From: JAVVEG01 sp041751425
Lineage (GTDB): Bacteria > Pseudomonadota > Gammaproteobacteria > Pseudomonadales > Pseudohongiellaceae
Direction of reading: 5' to 3'
NCBI GenBank assembly: GCA_041751425.1
Contig: JBGSXL010000016.1
Location: 1 to 64,000 of the forward strand
Length of the DNA stretch: 64,000 nucleotides
A program made the translations under genes and the position numbers. The notes under the pieces are model-generated. The model made no database searches. It saw only the letters and a program-made list of their open reading frames with translations, and was not told the DNA's origin. Positions 14,375-23,581 of the stretch are shown here, one piece after another (within the stretch, counting starts at the first letter, position 1; each line of letters begins with the position of its first letter).

Positions 14375-17059
14375 ATGAAACCAGTCCTGACTGAATCGTC
14401 TCCCGGCGACGGCCTTGTGCCGCTGAAATCGGTCCTGTGCACTGAGGAATTGAATCGGCGCCCGGCGCGTCCGCCGTATTACGAAATGGAAAGCCGCGCA
14501 CTGGTTGCTATGGCCGAGGCCCTGGCAGACTCGCCGAAGACCATAATGCAGAAGATGGCCGAGATTATGCTGGAGACGTGCCACGCAGATTCGGCCGGAT
14601 TCAGCCTGCTCTCCAGGGACGATGGTGGAAAAACATTTTACTGGCCGGCGATTGCCGGCGTGTGGAAACCTCATATCGGCGGCAGCGCGCCACGCGATTT
14701 CGGTCCGAGCGGCGACGTGCTTGACTGCAACGCCCCGCTGTTATTCAGACGCTGCGAGCGACGTTACCCGTATCTGCGGGCAGTAAACCCTCCGCCCGAA
14801 GAGGCCCTGATCGTTCCTATTTACGTGAACGGGACAGCCGTAGGCACGATCTGGATACTCGCCCACGATGACCGCCGTAAATTTGACGCAGAGGACCTGC
14901 GGCAGCTTGTCAGTATAGGCAAGTTTGCAGCAGCGGCCTATCAGGTAACGGAAGTACACGAAAAGACGGTCGCGATGAACGACGCATTAATAGTCGGGTC
15001 CGTACAACAGCATACACCGCTCGAAGCGATGGAAAACCTGAATACGGATCTGCAGGAGGAAATCGTCGCACGCCAGAAAGTGGCAGTGGAACTAGATAAA
15101 AAAGCGCAGCAGCTTGCAGAGGTAGCCGGTCAGCTGGCGGAAAAGGCGCGGCTGATCGACTTGAGTAATGACGCCATCATTGTGGGCGATCCGAATAACA
15201 AGATCCGTCTGTGGAACAAGGGTGCGGAGAAGATTTTCGGCTGGACCCTCGAAGAAGTAATCGGGCAAGACCTTCACTCCTTATTGCATACAGAGTTTCC
15301 CATACCGATGGAGCAAATCATGGCGAAACTTCACCATGAAGGCGAGTTCAAAGGCGAAGTTGTGCAGAAAGCGCGCGATGGCCGGCAGGTGCACTCGCTC
15401 TGTGGCTGGGTTCTGGATCGGGGCACCAACTCGATTTTCACCAGTTACACTGACATTAGCAAGCGTAAACAGATGGAGGTAGCGCTGCGCGAAAGCGAAA
15501 GTTTGTTCTCCACCCTCGTCGAGCATTCGCCCATCGGCATGTATGTTGTGGACGCGCGATTCCGCGTGCAGCAAGTTAACTTACGAGCACTGCCGATTTT
15601 ACATCCGGTCCACCCGCTGATCGGCCGCGATTTTAACGAAGTCGTCCAGATCCTCTGGGGCTCAGAAGTTGGCGGCGAGATTGCGCGCATTTTCCGACAC
15701 ACGCTGGAGACAGGGGAGCGTTACATTGCGCCGCCGTTTTCCGGACTCCGGGCTGATCTCGACGCTGAGAAAGCCTACGAATGGGAAATCCAACGCGTGA
15801 CTTTGCCTCATGGCCAGTACGGAGTGGTTTGCTATTTTAATGATGTTACCGAGCGCAAGCGTGACGAATTTAATCTAATGGAGGCGGTGGCCACAGCGGA
15901 AAAGGCCAACCTCGCGAAATCCGAATTTCTCTCCAGTATGAGCCATGATTTGCGTACGCCTCTGAATGCGATCCTCGGTTTCGCCCAACTGATGGAATCT
16001 GGCTCTCCGCTACCAACGGTCTCGCAAAAACGCAGCATCGATCAGATTATCAGTGCGGGTTGGTACTTGCTGAGACTGATAAACGAAATCCTCGATCTCG
16101 CTCAGGTAGAGTCTGGCAAGTTGTCGTTGTTGATACGGCCGGTATCGCTCACAAAAACCTTACGCGAATGCCAGACCATGATAGAACCGGAGGCGCAGAA
16201 GCGCAGCATAATCATTACCTATCCCCATCCCAATAACACGATTTTCGTCAAGGCCGACCAGACCCGTATAAAGCAGATCCTCATAAACCTGCTGTCCAAT
16301 GCGATCAAATATAACAAGGTAGGCGGAACAGTGGTGGTCAGATATGACTTGAGAACTCCGAATCGCATCCGCATATGTGTCGAGGATACCGGTAATGGAA
16401 TAACTGCGGATAAAATGCCTCAACTGTTCCAACCATTCAATCGTCTCGGGCAAGAGACCGGCGACGAGGCAGGTACCGGTATCGGCCTGGTGATGACGAA
16501 ACGGTTGGTTGAAATCATGGGGGGCAGCATCGGCGTGGAAAGCACGGTCGGAGAGGGCAGTGTATTCTGGTTCGAACTGGACCGGGCGGATGACACTGAC
16601 ACTGACACTGACACTGACACTGACACTGACACTGACACTGACATGCCAACAACAGGCAGGGACTATACCGTGCTCTATATTGAAGACAATCCAGCCAATC
16701 AGATGCTGATACAAGATATTATCGCACGCAGGTCTGATGTCCACTTGCTGATTGCGCAGAGTGGGATCGAGGGTGTTAAGATCGCACGTACGCATAGACC
16801 GGATGTTATCCTGATGGACATAAATCTACCAGACATCAGCGGAATCACAGCACGGGGCATGCTGGCTGAAGACCCGGCAACAGCGCAGATCCCGGTGGTC
16901 GCGCTCACCGCCAATGCGATGCCGAGCGAAATCGAAACAGGCCTCGAGGCCGGATTTTTCCAGTATCTTACCAAACCGATAAACGTCAATCAGCTCATAT
17001 ATACTCTGGATGAGGCACTGAAATATGCACAAACTCTATCGATCCGCACAAACAAATAA
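14375..17059 (+). CDS. Hybrid sensor histidine kinase: GAF-PAS-PAS-HisKA-HATPase-REC
   Basis: 894 residues without membrane segments. Order: GAF (about 45-195), coiled coil (about 215-265), two PAS domains (about 265-370 and 375-490), HisKA with MSHDLRTPLN (phosphorylated His524), HATPase_c with NLLSNAIKYN, EDTGNGI and GTGIGL boxes, an Asp-Thr repeat linker, then a receiver domain with LMDINLP (Asp815) and YLTKP. All catalytic elements are intact, so phosphotransfer from His524 to Asp815 is expected. Start: ATG behind AGGGGGAA. No output partner is adjacent. The linker is encoded by eight perfect GACACT units. The 3' end is 125 bp before the second tRNA-like repeat. Confidence 0.92.
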   Translation: MKPVLTESSPGDGLVPLKSVLCTEELNRRPARPPYYEMESRALVAMAEALADSPKTIMQKMAEIMLETCHADSAGFSLLSRDDGGKTFYWPAIAGVWKPHIGGSAPRDFGPSGDVLDCNAPLLFRRCERRYPYLRAVNPPPEEALIVPIYVNGTAVGTIWILAHDDRRKFDAEDLRQLVSIGKFAAAAYQVTEVHEKTVAMNDALIVGSVQQHTPLEAMENLNTDLQEEIVARQKVAVELDKKAQQLAEVAGQLAEKARLIDLSNDAIIVGDPNNKIRLWNKGAEKIFGWTLEEVIGQDLHSLLHTEFPIPMEQIMAKLHHEGEFKGEVVQKARDGRQVHSLCGWVLDRGTNSIFTSYTDISKRKQMEVALRESESLFSTLVEHSPIGMYVVDARFRVQQVNLRALPILHPVHPLIGRDFNEVVQILWGSEVGGEIARIFRHTLETGERYIAPPFSGLRADLDAEKAYEWEIQRVTLPHGQYGVVCYFNDVTERKRDEFNLMEAVATAEKANLAKSEFLSSMSHDLRTPLNAILGFAQLMESGSPLPTVSQKRSIDQIISAGWYLLRLINEILDLAQVESGKLSLLIRPVSLTKTLRECQTMIEPEAQKRSIIITYPHPNNTIFVKADQTRIKQILINLLSNAIKYNKVGGTVVVRYDLRTPNRIRICVEDTGNGITADKMPQLFQPFNRLGQETGDEAGTGIGLVMTKRLVEIMGGSIGVESTVGEGSVFWFELDRADDTDTDTDTDTDTDTDTDMPTTGRDYTVLYIEDNPANQMLIQDIIARRSDVHLLIAQSGIEGVKIARTHRPDVILMDINLPDISGITARGMLAEDPATAQIPVVALTANAMPSEIETGLEAGFFQYLTKPINVNQLIYTLDEALKYAQTLSIRTNK
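16592..16639 (+). repeat. (GACACT)8 in-frame hexanucleotide repeat
   Basis: Eight perfect GACACT units followed by a ninth that changes to GACATG. It encodes Asp-Thr dipeptides in the linker between the kinase and receiver domains. A 6-bp unit changes linker length without frameshift, so slipped-strand variation would alter the domain spacing only. Confidence 0.95.
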
Positions 17060-17184
17060 GGAGAATCGGTAGAATTGGAGTTCTGGAAAAAGGTTCGGTA
17101 TTTGGTCGGTTTCGGCGGGAATTACTGAACAGAAAATAGGAAACCTCTTAGATATCTTCGGCTTACTGCGGGGAACTTCGGTGA

Positions 17185-17240
17185 TTTGTCCTGACTCATA
17201 ATCCTTTTGTCCCTGGTTCGAGTCCAGGTGGGCCCACCAT
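17185..17240 (+). repeat. 3' half of tRNA-Ile2(CAU)-like gene, probable attachment-site copy 2
   Basis: Matches 5223-5278 at 55 of 56 positions (G/T in the anticodon stem region), same orientation, ending GGGCCCACCAT. The GGTTCGGTATT and GGTCGGTTTCGGC motifs recur about 90 bp upstream. No 5' tRNA half is present. With copy 1 it brackets about 11.9 kb. Confidence 0.7.
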
Positions 17241-17242
17241 AT

Positions 17243-18811
17243 TTATCTTGTCGCAAACAACTTTACCCATTCTGCCAGCAAACGCACTCCATGCCCGGTC
17301 GCGCCTTCAGGATTGATTCCACTGGCTGTCGCAGATAATGCTTCGCTTGCCATATCGATATGAACCCAGGGAGTGTCTTCGGCAAACTGTTGCAGAAAAA
17401 TTGCGCCAGCCTGAGCACCCGGCGTACCGGTATTGCGTATGTCTGCGACACGACTGCTGATAATGCCGGGGTAGTTATTCAGCGGAAGTGGCCAGACCAA
17501 CTCATGTGTCAACTCACCGGCAGCAGTCATCGAGTCACGAATATCAGCCTCGTTTGTGAACATAGCTGAATATGATGTGCCCAGTGCGGTACTTTTTGCG
17601 CCAGTGAGTGTCGCGATATCAGCAATTGCACGCGGGTTAAAATGATGGCGGGCATACCAGATACCGTCCGCCAGAATCAGACGACCTTCCGCATCCGTGC
17701 TGCCTACTTCGATTGTTTTGCCATTGCCTGCCGTTAACACATCACCGGGTAGCACGGCCTCGCCTGAGATTGCGTTCTGCGACAAAGGCACCACGGCAAC
17801 CACATTCACAGGAGCCCGCTGACCGGCCAGCGCCTGAATAGCACCGACTACTGCTGCGCCACCCGATTTGTCTCCAATCATCTGCAGCATGGAACTGCCG
17901 TCAGTTTTTATATTGTAGCCGCCGGTATCAAAGGTGTTGCCCTTGCCGACCAGGGCAATCACCTGATCATCACTGCCCCGCCAATGCGCTACCAGCAAAT
18001 GTGCTTTGTGTTGACTGCCTTTGCTTACGCCGTACAAAGATCCCATGCCCTGCTCCAGCACCTGATCGGGCGTCAGGATGGTAACTTCCACACCCAGAGG
18101 AGCCAATTGCTGCATTGCATATTCCGCAAATGCAGCAGGATAACCATCAGCGCCCGGCAGATTGGTCAGTTCGCGAGCAGTGAATACTCCCTGCGCCAGT
18201 GCTGACAGCAAGGTATATTGCTGACGGGCGTTGGCATTGGCTGTCACCTGCCAATGATAACGTTGTGCCGGGCGGGCAGCGGGTTCACTTTTGTATCTGT
18301 CAAAACGGTAGTTACGCAAATCCAGACCATGCGCGATCTGGGCTGCGATTCTGGCAGCTTGACCCTCATCAGTGATCAAGCGCGTGTTTACTTCAACTGC
18401 GTCGGCCTTACTGGTGTTAATAATCACAGAGAGCGCAGCTCCGATGGTTTCTGCCTGATGCCTGGGCAAGTCAGCCGGCTCTCCTACGCCAACCAGAATC
18501 AAACGATCCACAGGAAGATCTACCGGCGCCAATAATTCCAGTTGCTCATCCGCCGCACCGGTAAAATCCTGAGCAGCGATGGCGCGGGCAATCTGATCAG
18601 TAGTGGCCTGCGCCCATGAATTCAGACTGATATTGCCCTGCCCGGATGGCACTAACACCACCAGGGTGTCTGCATCGGTAAGCGGCTGATCTGAAAACTC
18701 GGTAGTAGTGTTTAAATAAGTAGCCTGGGCAATAGCCTGACCTGAGAAAAACGCCGCCGTCGAAACAACAACAGCAAAAGCCGTAGCGGAGAGAATGTTG
18801 ATAAATTTCAT
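17243..18811 (-). CDS. Exported M17 leucyl aminopeptidase-family protein
   Basis: 522 residues with an N-terminal signal peptide (FINILSATAFAVVVSTAAFF, cleavage after AIAQA), unlike cytosolic PepA. The catalytic half has GKGNTFDTGGYNIK (metal-binding Asp, catalytic Lys), MIGDKSGGAAVV and STDAEGRLILAD, where the usual Asn of NTDAEGRL is Ser. The paired metal ligands and the Arg that binds bicarbonate remain. It probably releases N-terminal amino acids from peptides in the periplasm or outside. The stop lies 2 bp from the tRNA-like repeat, so the putative element boundary touches this gene's end. Confidence 0.88.
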   Translation of the reverse strand: MKFINILSATAFAVVVSTAAFFSGQAIAQATYLNTTTEFSDQPLTDADTLVVLVPSGQGNISLNSWAQATTDQIARAIAAQDFTGAADEQLELLAPVDLPVDRLILVGVGEPADLPRHQAETIGAALSVIINTSKADAVEVNTRLITDEGQAARIAAQIAHGLDLRNYRFDRYKSEPAARPAQRYHWQVTANANARQQYTLLSALAQGVFTARELTNLPGADGYPAAFAEYAMQQLAPLGVEVTILTPDQVLEQGMGSLYGVSKGSQHKAHLLVAHWRGSDDQVIALVGKGNTFDTGGYNIKTDGSSMLQMIGDKSGGAAVVGAIQALAGQRAPVNVVAVVPLSQNAISGEAVLPGDVLTAGNGKTIEVGSTDAEGRLILADGIWYARHHFNPRAIADIATLTGAKSTALGTSYSAMFTNEADIRDSMTAAGELTHELVWPLPLNNYPGIISSRVADIRNTGTPGAQAGAIFLQQFAEDTPWVHIDMASEALSATASGINPEGATGHGVRLLAEWVKLFATR

Positions 18812-18918
18812 GCCTGAGTATCCTTTTTATCGAAAAAACCATTAATCATGTCGAGCTTACCCAAAAATTGGGTGCATGGAATAAAAATATCTCTGGTTCG
18901 TTAACATTTTCCTCAGTT

Positions 18919-19006
18919 TCACTTTTTCAGATCCCCGTCCAGCACCTGCCGCACTTTTGCGACAAGCTCTGCGCGACGGTAGGGTTTGCCCAGCAGGATC
19001 ACGCCG
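18919..19006 (-). pseudogene. Response-regulator receiver C-terminal fragment
   Basis: The minus strand from 19006 to the stop at 18919 encodes GVILLGKPYRRAELVAKVRQ and VLDGDLKK. This is the last strand and helix of a receiver domain with its conserved Lys-Pro. The fragment is cut exactly at the left end of miniature element copy B. A similar tail occurs at 28.2-28.3 kb. Too short to be functional. Confidence 0.7.
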
Positions 19007-19136
19007 GGTACTGCCAAGTTAACTACTTAAGAGAGAATTTCGAGCGGATAGCTGACCCTTAGTCATTGATTTCTGGTTGTGGAATAAGCCTATTTCGACC
19101 CCAAAAGGATAAATTTGAAGTTAACTTGTCAGTACC
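19007..19136. mobile_element. 130-bp miniature element, copy B (IS6-type ends)
   Basis: Starts GGTACTGCCAAGTTAACT and ends GTTAACTTGTCAGTACC. It has the same 130-bp length as copy A and differs at a handful of positions. It lies between a truncated receiver gene on the left and a truncated RsgA gene on the right, which are unrelated genes. A simple insertion would split one gene, so a deletion or recombination next to the element is likely. Confidence 0.75.
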
Positions 19137-19470
19137 GTCCGGCGGCCTTCTTGTTGATGTCCCAGGTATGCGAGAGCTAAGAGTCGCAGAAATCAATGGC
19201 TCGATTGATGCCGTTTTCGATGATATTGATACGCTTGCGGCACAGTGCAAGTTCGCTGACTGTAAGCACGAAACGGAGCCAAGTTGCGCAGTGCTTCGAG
19301 CGATAGAAGAAGGAGAGCTTGATAGTCGCCGGCTGTCCAATTATAAAAAGTTGCTGCGTGAAAATGCTCTCGCGACAGCAAGCTTGGCTGAGAAGCGCGC
19401 CCAAGGGCGGGACTTCGCGAGAATGATCAAAGAGGTTAAAGACATAAAACAAAAAAAGGGCGAAACTTGA
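19137..19470 (+). pseudogene. rsgA: RsgA (ribosome small-subunit GTPase) C-terminal fragment
   Basis: Codons after the miniature element read GGLLVDVPGMRELRV (G3 region and following), then a zinc-finger CKFADCKHETEPSCAV and a basic tail ending at 19470. This is the C-terminal third of RsgA, which matures the 30S subunit. The OB fold and the P-loop half are absent. It may be a decayed extra copy; a complete gene elsewhere cannot be checked here. Confidence 0.8.
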
Positions 19471-19580
19471 GTGATCATAACAAGGGGTTCTACCCCGATT
19501 ATACGGATACTTCAGGATACCTTGTTGTGCCTGGCGCATGGCCGCTTGAATATCTGCCGTTTTAAAGTCATTGCCAATAA

Positions 19581-19772
19581 ATATTTCTGCTGCGTGTGTT
19601 TCAAGAGTTAAAGATTGATCGTCACCTGATGCACGTGCGCGAACTTATCCTGGCACAGGGGCGAGTGGTCATTATTACGAATCATCCTATTAGTTATCTG
19701 GATGACATGGCACTTATCAAACTGGAACACACTCAAGTATGCCGCGCCTGGGAACAGACGCGAGCCGTGTGA
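19581..19772 (+). pseudogene. Unrecognised gene fragment
   Basis: An open stretch of 63 codons with no start (FQELKIDRHLMHVRELILAQ, then GRVVIITNHPISYLDDMALI) ends at TGA 19770-19772. It reads like real protein (amphipathic helix, hydrophobic strand, helix) but matches no family I can name. Just before it, 19467-19565 holds a short frame coupled to the rsgA stop by a TTGA overlap. Both sit in a decayed interval. Confidence 0.35.
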
Positions 19773-19861
19773 ACCTGGTGGTACCGTCTGTCAACACGAA
19801 AAAGTTGTGAGAGCGTAGCGAGTTTTTTTCATCAATTATTGCTCTCGGCAATGTAATATCT

Positions 19862-20851
19862 TTACTTGAGCACCACGTCTACGATGCGAAAATAGCTGGT
19901 GGTCTTTTGGAATCCGCCATCCAATGACGCGTTGTATTTTGTTGCCATTGTGAAGGCACCAAAATCGCTAAGCGTAAGTGCAATAGCATTATCCACACTT
20001 GAAGAAACGATAATTTCCATTGATTTTACAGCAATACCGCCAATGGTCGTATTCGTTGTATTGGCAGTCACAACAGAACTATCAGCAGTGGCATTGGCAA
20101 TCACGCCTTTAACAGTGGGCTGATCGACTGCCGCCAACGAAAGTAACATCGCGCTCATCAGTCCAGGCCCAATCGCTTTGGCCTGGGCCGAGCTATATTC
20201 AAAATCACCATTCAACACGAGCTTCACAACAACACCCTGCGCATCTACCCACAAATCGTAGATTGAGGGTTGCGATGCGTTACTTCCCGACAGTGTAATC
20301 TTGAGTCTGTCAGTTGTGGCACCCTCAACAGTCTCCTGCCCAATTGCTTCCATGGTGATGACCGCATCTGTCTTGGCAAACGGATTGCTGCCTAGCGTAA
20401 GACTTGAGCCATACTCCATGGTGATCTTGCGAAAATAACTTAACAATTCCTTAGTGGTCTTCGCTGTTACAAAGTCTTGAAAGGCAACCGATGATCCGCT
20501 CCCTGCCTCACTTTGGACAAAAACAATCGCGTCGGCGATAGTGCCCTGATAGCTTACGCTGTCTCCATATGATCCGCCTAGAAGGTATAGATCCTCACCC
20601 TTAATACCTATATAAATGCCGCTGGAACCAAAGTATCGATAGTGAAATCCTTCGTATTCTCGCCAAGTTGTAGCCTGACCAAACAGTTCTGGAAACACTT
20701 GTATGGCAAGGTTGACCAAGGTACGCGCACTTTGACCAACAGCATCATCACTGATAGCGATTCCAGGTAGATCTTGCGCCTTGATATTTACTCCCGCGAT
20801 TAAGGCGAGAGTAAAACAGAAAACTCTGACAACTTTTAATCCTGAAAACAC
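19862..20851 (-). CDS. Secreted hypothetical protein with FPELFG/GxYxGI module
   Basis: 329 residues with a signal peptide (VVRVFCFTLALIAGV, cleavage near KAQDL). Residues about 45-110 hold a pattern seen in many proteobacterial exported proteins: ANLAIQVFPELFG-like helix, then HYRYFGSSGIYIGI and EDLYLLGGSYGD. The remainder is Ser/Thr/Val-rich and probably beta-structured. No catalytic motif recognised. Probably periplasmic or surface. Confidence 0.65.
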   Translation of the reverse strand: MFSGLKVVRVFCFTLALIAGVNIKAQDLPGIAISDDAVGQSARTLVNLAIQVFPELFGQATTWREYEGFHYRYFGSSGIYIGIKGEDLYLLGGSYGDSVSYQGTIADAIVFVQSEAGSGSSVAFQDFVTAKTTKELLSYFRKITMEYGSSLTLGSNPFAKTDAVITMEAIGQETVEGATTDRLKITLSGSNASQPSIYDLWVDAQGVVVKLVLNGDFEYSSAQAKAIGPGLMSAMLLSLAAVDQPTVKGVIANATADSSVVTANTTNTTIGGIAVKSMEIIVSSSVDNAIALTLSDFGAFTMATKYNASLDGGFQKTTSYFRIVDVVLK

Positions 20852-20984
20852 GGCAATATCCTCTCTCTGATGAAGCGACTGTCAAACGGATTGCGAAATA
20901 GTAGCCACAAATGTAGTCAGCGGATACCCCCGGATTCGGGGGTATCTATCGTGTTATATCAGGATTAAACGATGGAGTTACTGA

Positions 20985-21635
20985 TCATTCAGCCGCCTCG
21001 GCGCTGATATCCTGAAGTGCCTTTGCCAGCACACCGGGTTCTTGTGCACCTGAGATCAGGTACTTTCCGTTGATTATAAATGCCGGCACCGACGAGACGC
21101 CTGCATTCTGGTATTTGGTTTCGTCCTCGCGGACGGCTGCGGAATACTGGTCCGATTCAAGTACCTGCCTGGCCTCTGCCAAATCTAGCCCCAACGCCTC
21201 AACACACGTTAAGAGAACTTCTTGATCAGAAATATTCAGCGCTTTGCCAAAATATGCCTCGAACAGCGCCTTTTTCATGGCGGTCTGCAGCCCATACCCA
21301 CCCGCCCACTTCACCAAACGGTGGGCATCAAAGGTATTGGCGGTCAGCCGCTCCTGCAACTTATCAAAGTTGACATCAAGTTCTTTGGCAATTTCCATCA
21401 TATTGCTCTGCGCAGCACGCATCTCAAGTTCGCTTCGCCCGTACTTTTTTGCCAGTGCCGGCAGGATAGGCTCACCCTTGCCACTGTGATAGGGGTTGAG
21501 CTCAAAAGCACGCCATTGAATTGAAAACTCATAGTCCTGCCCTAGTTGCTTAATGGCTCGCTCGAGCCGGGCGTAGCCAATTGCACACCAAGGGCAGGCG
21601 ATGTCGGAAACGATGTCTATTTGGAGGGTGTTCAT
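20985..21635 (-). CDS. DsbA-family (FrnE-like) oxidoreductase
   Basis: 216 residues, no signal peptide. The N-terminus has a thioredoxin-fold strand followed by CPWC (VSDIACPWCAIGYARL). A helical insertion follows, then VSSVPAFIINGKYLISGAQ with the cis-Pro loop. It matches the cytoplasmic FrnE/2-hydroxychromene-2-carboxylate isomerase-like branch of the DsbA family. It probably acts on thiols or a polyketide-type substrate; the exact reaction is not predictable. It is a single gene, with an IS6 remnant 65 bp downstream. Confidence 0.88.
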   Translation of the reverse strand: MNTLQIDIVSDIACPWCAIGYARLERAIKQLGQDYEFSIQWRAFELNPYHSGKGEPILPALAKKYGRSELEMRAAQSNMMEIAKELDVNFDKLQERLTANTFDAHRLVKWAGGYGLQTAMKKALFEAYFGKALNISDQEVLLTCVEALGLDLAEARQVLESDQYSAAVREDETKYQNAGVSSVPAFIINGKYLISGAQEPGVLAKALQDISAEAAE

Positions 21636-21701
21636 AAATGTGACCTTAAGAGTGTTGTGTTTACTGACGCTACCAACTATCCGGCTGTTTGGACCGTTTC
21701 C

Positions 21702-22083
21702 AGTATTGACAAGTTAACACTCTAAATCCACGAAAATCCCCGCCAAGCCACCTCTATATCGCCGCCTTGTCCCAAGACGCAAAGGCTCGCAGACGGAAGT
21801 ATCGATAATTCTCAGCTGATACCAAATGTCGCCCCAGATTGAACAGCTTGTAAACCGCCGCATGTGCATCCAAAAACCTCTGCGCCTGCTTCATCGACTT
21901 GAACTTACGCATGCCCCTCTCCCTCACTCTTGTTCTCTGGTGTGAAAGTTCAGCTCTATTGTTGGCGTATTGCGATGTGTCGTGAATCACCTCCGGAAAA
22001 AGCTCTCCATGCGCAACGCCGTAGCTCCTCAGCTTGTCCGTCACAATCTTTCTCGTCTCAATACGAGACGGCGTACAAGGCAT
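21702..22083 (-). mobile_element. IS6-family transposase C-terminal remnant
   Basis: The minus strand encodes KIVTDKLRSYGVAHGELFPE, QYANNRAELSHQRTR, RERGMRKFKSMKQAQRFLDA and a YKLFNLGRHLVSAENYR tail ending at 21754. This covers the last catalytic part (including the DDE Glu region) of an IS6/IS240 transposase. The outer end, AGTATTGACAAGTTAACA, begins at 21702. The N-terminal half is missing: homology stops near 22065, 20 bp before the stop of the ATP-grasp gene. Confidence 0.85.
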
Positions 22084-22085
22084 CG

Positions 22086-23393
22086 CTAGACGTAAAAGTC
22101 CAGCTCCTCCTGGGCCTTGAGCAGATCCCGCATGACGATCGGATCATCACCGAAGAAGAATAGGAGGCCCCAGTGCGTGCCGAAAGCGGCCCGGTCCGGC
22201 ACCGTCTCTTCAGTTGGCTCCAACAGCTCGTGAGACTCGAAGTACGGATGCTCGGTGGTCTCCTTGGGCATCTCCAGCTTGCTGACCACACGCCGTCGTG
22301 GATAAACGCCAAAGCAACCCGCATAGCCCTTTGCACCTTCCACCTCCTTGGGGAAGAAGGCTTCGACTTCCTCCTTGGTGCTCTTGGGATCGAAGACCAG
22401 CATTGAGGCCTGATAGGCGTTGAAGCCATAAGCGCGCTCGATCAGTTCGAAGGCCTTGAAGCCCGGCGGGCGATAGGCGACCTCGCCAAAGTACATCTCG
22501 CCGTCCGCCGCCACGAAATACTCGGGATGGATCAGACCGAACTGGATGTCGAAGGTTTTAATCAGTTTCTTAATCTGTTGGGTGATCGCATCGCGCCAGC
22601 TTTCGAGTTCCCGTGTGGCGGGAACAAACACTGAATAGCCCAAGGTCACGTACTCGGAGATGTTGAGGAACTTGATCTCACCGTCATGGATCCAAGCCTC
22701 TACGGCAAACTCCCAGCCGTCAAGGTGACTCTCCATCAGCAAGGGATACTCTTCGGCCGGGATGCTGTCGATTTCTTCTATCTTGCGAATCATCCGGTGT
22801 CCGAGACAGCCGGCCTTGTCGAAAGCCTTGACGTGAATCGGGTCATCGGGGTCGCCGTCGAGTTTGAGCAAGGTCTGGTTGACACGCTTCATGAAGCGGA
22901 TGATGTCATCCTTCTCGTGTGCTTCCTCGAAAATCCCCACGCGAATACCGCCCAACTGGGCACGGCGCTTCATTAGCGCCTTGTCCCGGAACAGAATGGA
23001 CTGTCCGTACATGCGCGGGTTGTCCATGAGCACGGAGTTGATCGCGCCCGACCATTCAACCGTTTCCTCAAACAGCGGTATGGCCACATCAACGCCTTCC
23101 GCCTGAAGCGTTTCCGCGATTTCCATGGAACGATCATTCAGGCGTAAAAAGTCCCACGGAATGTAAGGGATTTTGTTGGCCACGCAAAAATCGGCCGCCC
23201 ATTGCGGTGCAACGACCACGTAGCGACGGTCAAACTTTTGCGCGGCCTTGATGGCATTGACACTCCAACCCAACAGCGCGATATAGCCCTTGTTGGGATC
23301 TTTCGGCGTTTCTGTGCCTTTGACCGAATCCATTGTCGGATCGGTCCAGCCTGAAACGTTATGAGGGATCGAATTTTCTAATGACTTTGACAT
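22086..23393 (-). CDS. ATP-grasp ligase
   Basis: 435 residues, starting ATG behind a strong AAAGGAGGCG. The fold follows carbamoyl-phosphate-synthase-like ATP-grasp proteins: a Rossmann-like N-terminus (YIALLGWSVNAIKAAQKF), an ATP-binding half (MKRRAQLGGIRVGIFEEAHE; ESHLDGWEFAVEAWIHDGEI), and the Mg-binding end (FGLIHPEYFVAADGEMYFGE, then RPPGF). Such enzymes join a carboxylate to an amine through an acyl phosphate. The substrate is unknown. It lies 228 bp downstream of ectoine synthase on the same strand, with a hairpin between. An IS6 remnant starts right at its stop, so slight C-terminal loss cannot be excluded. Confidence 0.82.
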   Translation of the reverse strand: MSKSLENSIPHNVSGWTDPTMDSVKGTETPKDPNKGYIALLGWSVNAIKAAQKFDRRYVVVAPQWAADFCVANKIPYIPWDFLRLNDRSMEIAETLQAEGVDVAIPLFEETVEWSGAINSVLMDNPRMYGQSILFRDKALMKRRAQLGGIRVGIFEEAHEKDDIIRFMKRVNQTLLKLDGDPDDPIHVKAFDKAGCLGHRMIRKIEEIDSIPAEEYPLLMESHLDGWEFAVEAWIHDGEIKFLNISEYVTLGYSVFVPATRELESWRDAITQQIKKLIKTFDIQFGLIHPEYFVAADGEMYFGEVAYRPPGFKAFELIERAYGFNAYQASMLVFDPKSTKEEVEAFFPKEVEGAKGYAGCFGVYPRRRVVSKLEMPKETTEHPYFESHELLEPTEETVPDRAAFGTHWGLLFFFGDDPIVMRDLLKAQEELDFYV

Positions 23394-23581
23394 ACGAGAC
23401 GCCTCCTTTTACATAAATCATATATTGAGGATGCGATACATGGGCACCCACCCTATCAGTTCAATGAGCTCACGTGTCTTTTTTGGTCGGACCTGGAGTC
23501 TGTCAACACTGCAGGGGAATGACCGGTGTAGCGCAAGCTCAACCTCGGTTGTCGAGTGCTTGGCAACTCACAGCAGGAACC

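Noticed and set aside
16160..16795. 211-codon antisense frame with a Ser-Val repeat
   Set aside because: It is the mirror of the GACACT repeat and the kinase/receiver domains, which have intact motifs on the plus strand.
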